6,064 bases of DNA, taken from NCBI GenBank assembly GCA_016929035.1, contig JAFGJP010000209.1, forward strand, positions 1 through 6,064, in the 5' to 3' direction. This DNA comes from Candidatus Auribacterota bacterium (GTDB taxonomy: Bacteria > Auribacterota > JAFGBW01 > JAFGJP01). The translations under genes and the position numbers were made by a program. A model generated the notes under the pieces. It ran no database searches, was not told the origin of the DNA, and saw only the letters and a list, made by a program, of their open reading frames with translations. How positions within the stretch are numbered: the first letter of the stretch is position 1; every line of letters begins with the position of its first letter. Positions 5,816 through 6,064 of this stretch are shown here, in pieces.

Positions 5816-6021
5816 TTGCTATAATACAAAAATTGCGTTAACCTGCTGACTTTGTATTTCAAACATAAAGAATTAAATCACATCAATAAAATCCGAAATC
5901 CTAAACTCTAAATTCGAAACAAACAAATTCAGATTTTCGAATATCAAAATTTTTGACTCTTTAACACCTTACCCCTGTAACACGTTAACAATTTTTTCTT
6001 CGTTTTGCTTCGTATCCATTC
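5816..6021. other. AT-rich intergenic region after feoB
   Basis: This stretch has no plausible gene and no clear GC-rich terminator hairpin. It contains the word repeat at 5888-5940, a small palindrome TCAAAA-T-TTTTGA at 5944-5956, and a weak GTAAC..GTTAAC pairing followed by a T-run near 5977-5999. That pairing might end feo transcription, but its stem is short and AT-rich. Confidence 0.5.
5888..5940. repeat. Degenerate word repeat (AAATCCGAAATCC / AAATTCGAAAC)
   Basis: The tract is built from variants of one short word: AAATCCG, AAATCCT, AAACTCT, AAATTCG, AAACAAA and CAAATTC. I recall this style of AAATCCGAAATTCGAAACAAATTC tract between genes in environmental genomes such as candidate phyla and planctomycete or deltaproteobacterial bins. 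It has no visible coding or structural role. Confidence 0.5.
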
Positions 6022-6064
6022 ATGGCTAAAATCAAAATCATTGTGTGTCAGCACACCTTCAAAA
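6022..6064 (+). CDS. Possible start of a gene, cut by the window end
   Basis: An ATG at 6022 opens a frame that reads MAKIKIIVCQHTFK up to the window end without a stop. The alternating basic and hydrophobic start resembles the first beta-strand of a small alpha/beta or thioredoxin-like protein. No Shine-Dalgarno sequence precedes it (upstream is CTTCGTATCCATTC), and 14 codons are too few to identify a family. Confidence 0.3.
   Translation, partial: MAKIKIIVCQHTFK

Noticed and set aside
5820..5825. TATAAT right after feoB as a promoter
   Set aside because: The bases 17 nt upstream (GGGAAG) bear no resemblance to a -35 hexamer, and no gene starts within a sensible distance.
5977..5999. Terminator hairpin after feoB
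   Set aside because: GTAAC..GTTAAC pairs only over about 6 AT-rich bases with a bulge; the following T-run alone is not enough to call it.

Overview
The window looks like chromosomal DNA of an uncultured, probably anaerobic or microaerophilic, Gram-negative-type bacterium. Three observations support this: a ferrous-iron (Fe2+) uptake operon of the FeoAB type, a TolB-like propeller predicted to lie outside the inner membrane, and AT-rich intergenic DNA filled with degenerate short word repeats. I recall such repeats from environmental genomes (candidate phyla, deltaproteobacterial lineages). No marker gene is present, so the taxonomic placement is only an inference.

Layout. (1) Bases 1-444, + strand: the C-terminal end of a phenylacetate-CoA ligase (PaaK/CapK)-family adenylate-forming enzyme; the rest lies upstream of the window. 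(2) Bases 445-553: a short convergent spacer with a small hairpin and a TTTAAACTT/TTTTCAC word repeat. (3) Bases 554-2623, - strand: a 689-residue membrane protein that joins an LPG-synthase-TM/YbhN-type flippase-like domain to a six-repeat TolB-like beta-propeller. (4) Bases 2624-2825: a divergent regulatory region. It holds a good sigma70-type promoter for the iron operon, with a close match to the classical DtxR/IdeR iron box lying over the -10 element and start site. (5) Bases 2826-5815, + strand: a DtxR-family metalloregulator, feoA (4 nt later) and feoB. feoA and feoB are separated by 310 nt of repeat-rich DNA that contains a perfect 17-bp-arm inverted repeat just before feoB. (6) Bases 5816-6064: AT-rich non-coding DNA with more word repeats, then possibly the first 14 codons of another gene.

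How the parts fit. When iron is sufficient, the DtxR-like protein would bind Fe2+ (or Mn2+), occupy the box over its own promoter and shut off dtxR-feoA-feoB. When iron is scarce it would release, and FeoB (GTP-binding Fe2+ transporter) with FeoA would import Fe2+. This is a self-contained autoregulated iron uptake unit. The ligase end and the flippase/propeller fusion have no obvious link to iron. The most unusual items are the two-domain membrane fusion, the mixed MntR/DtxR metal-ligand set of the regulator, and the palindromic element inside the feo operon. I do not see a clearly new biological system here; most of the window is well explained by known families.
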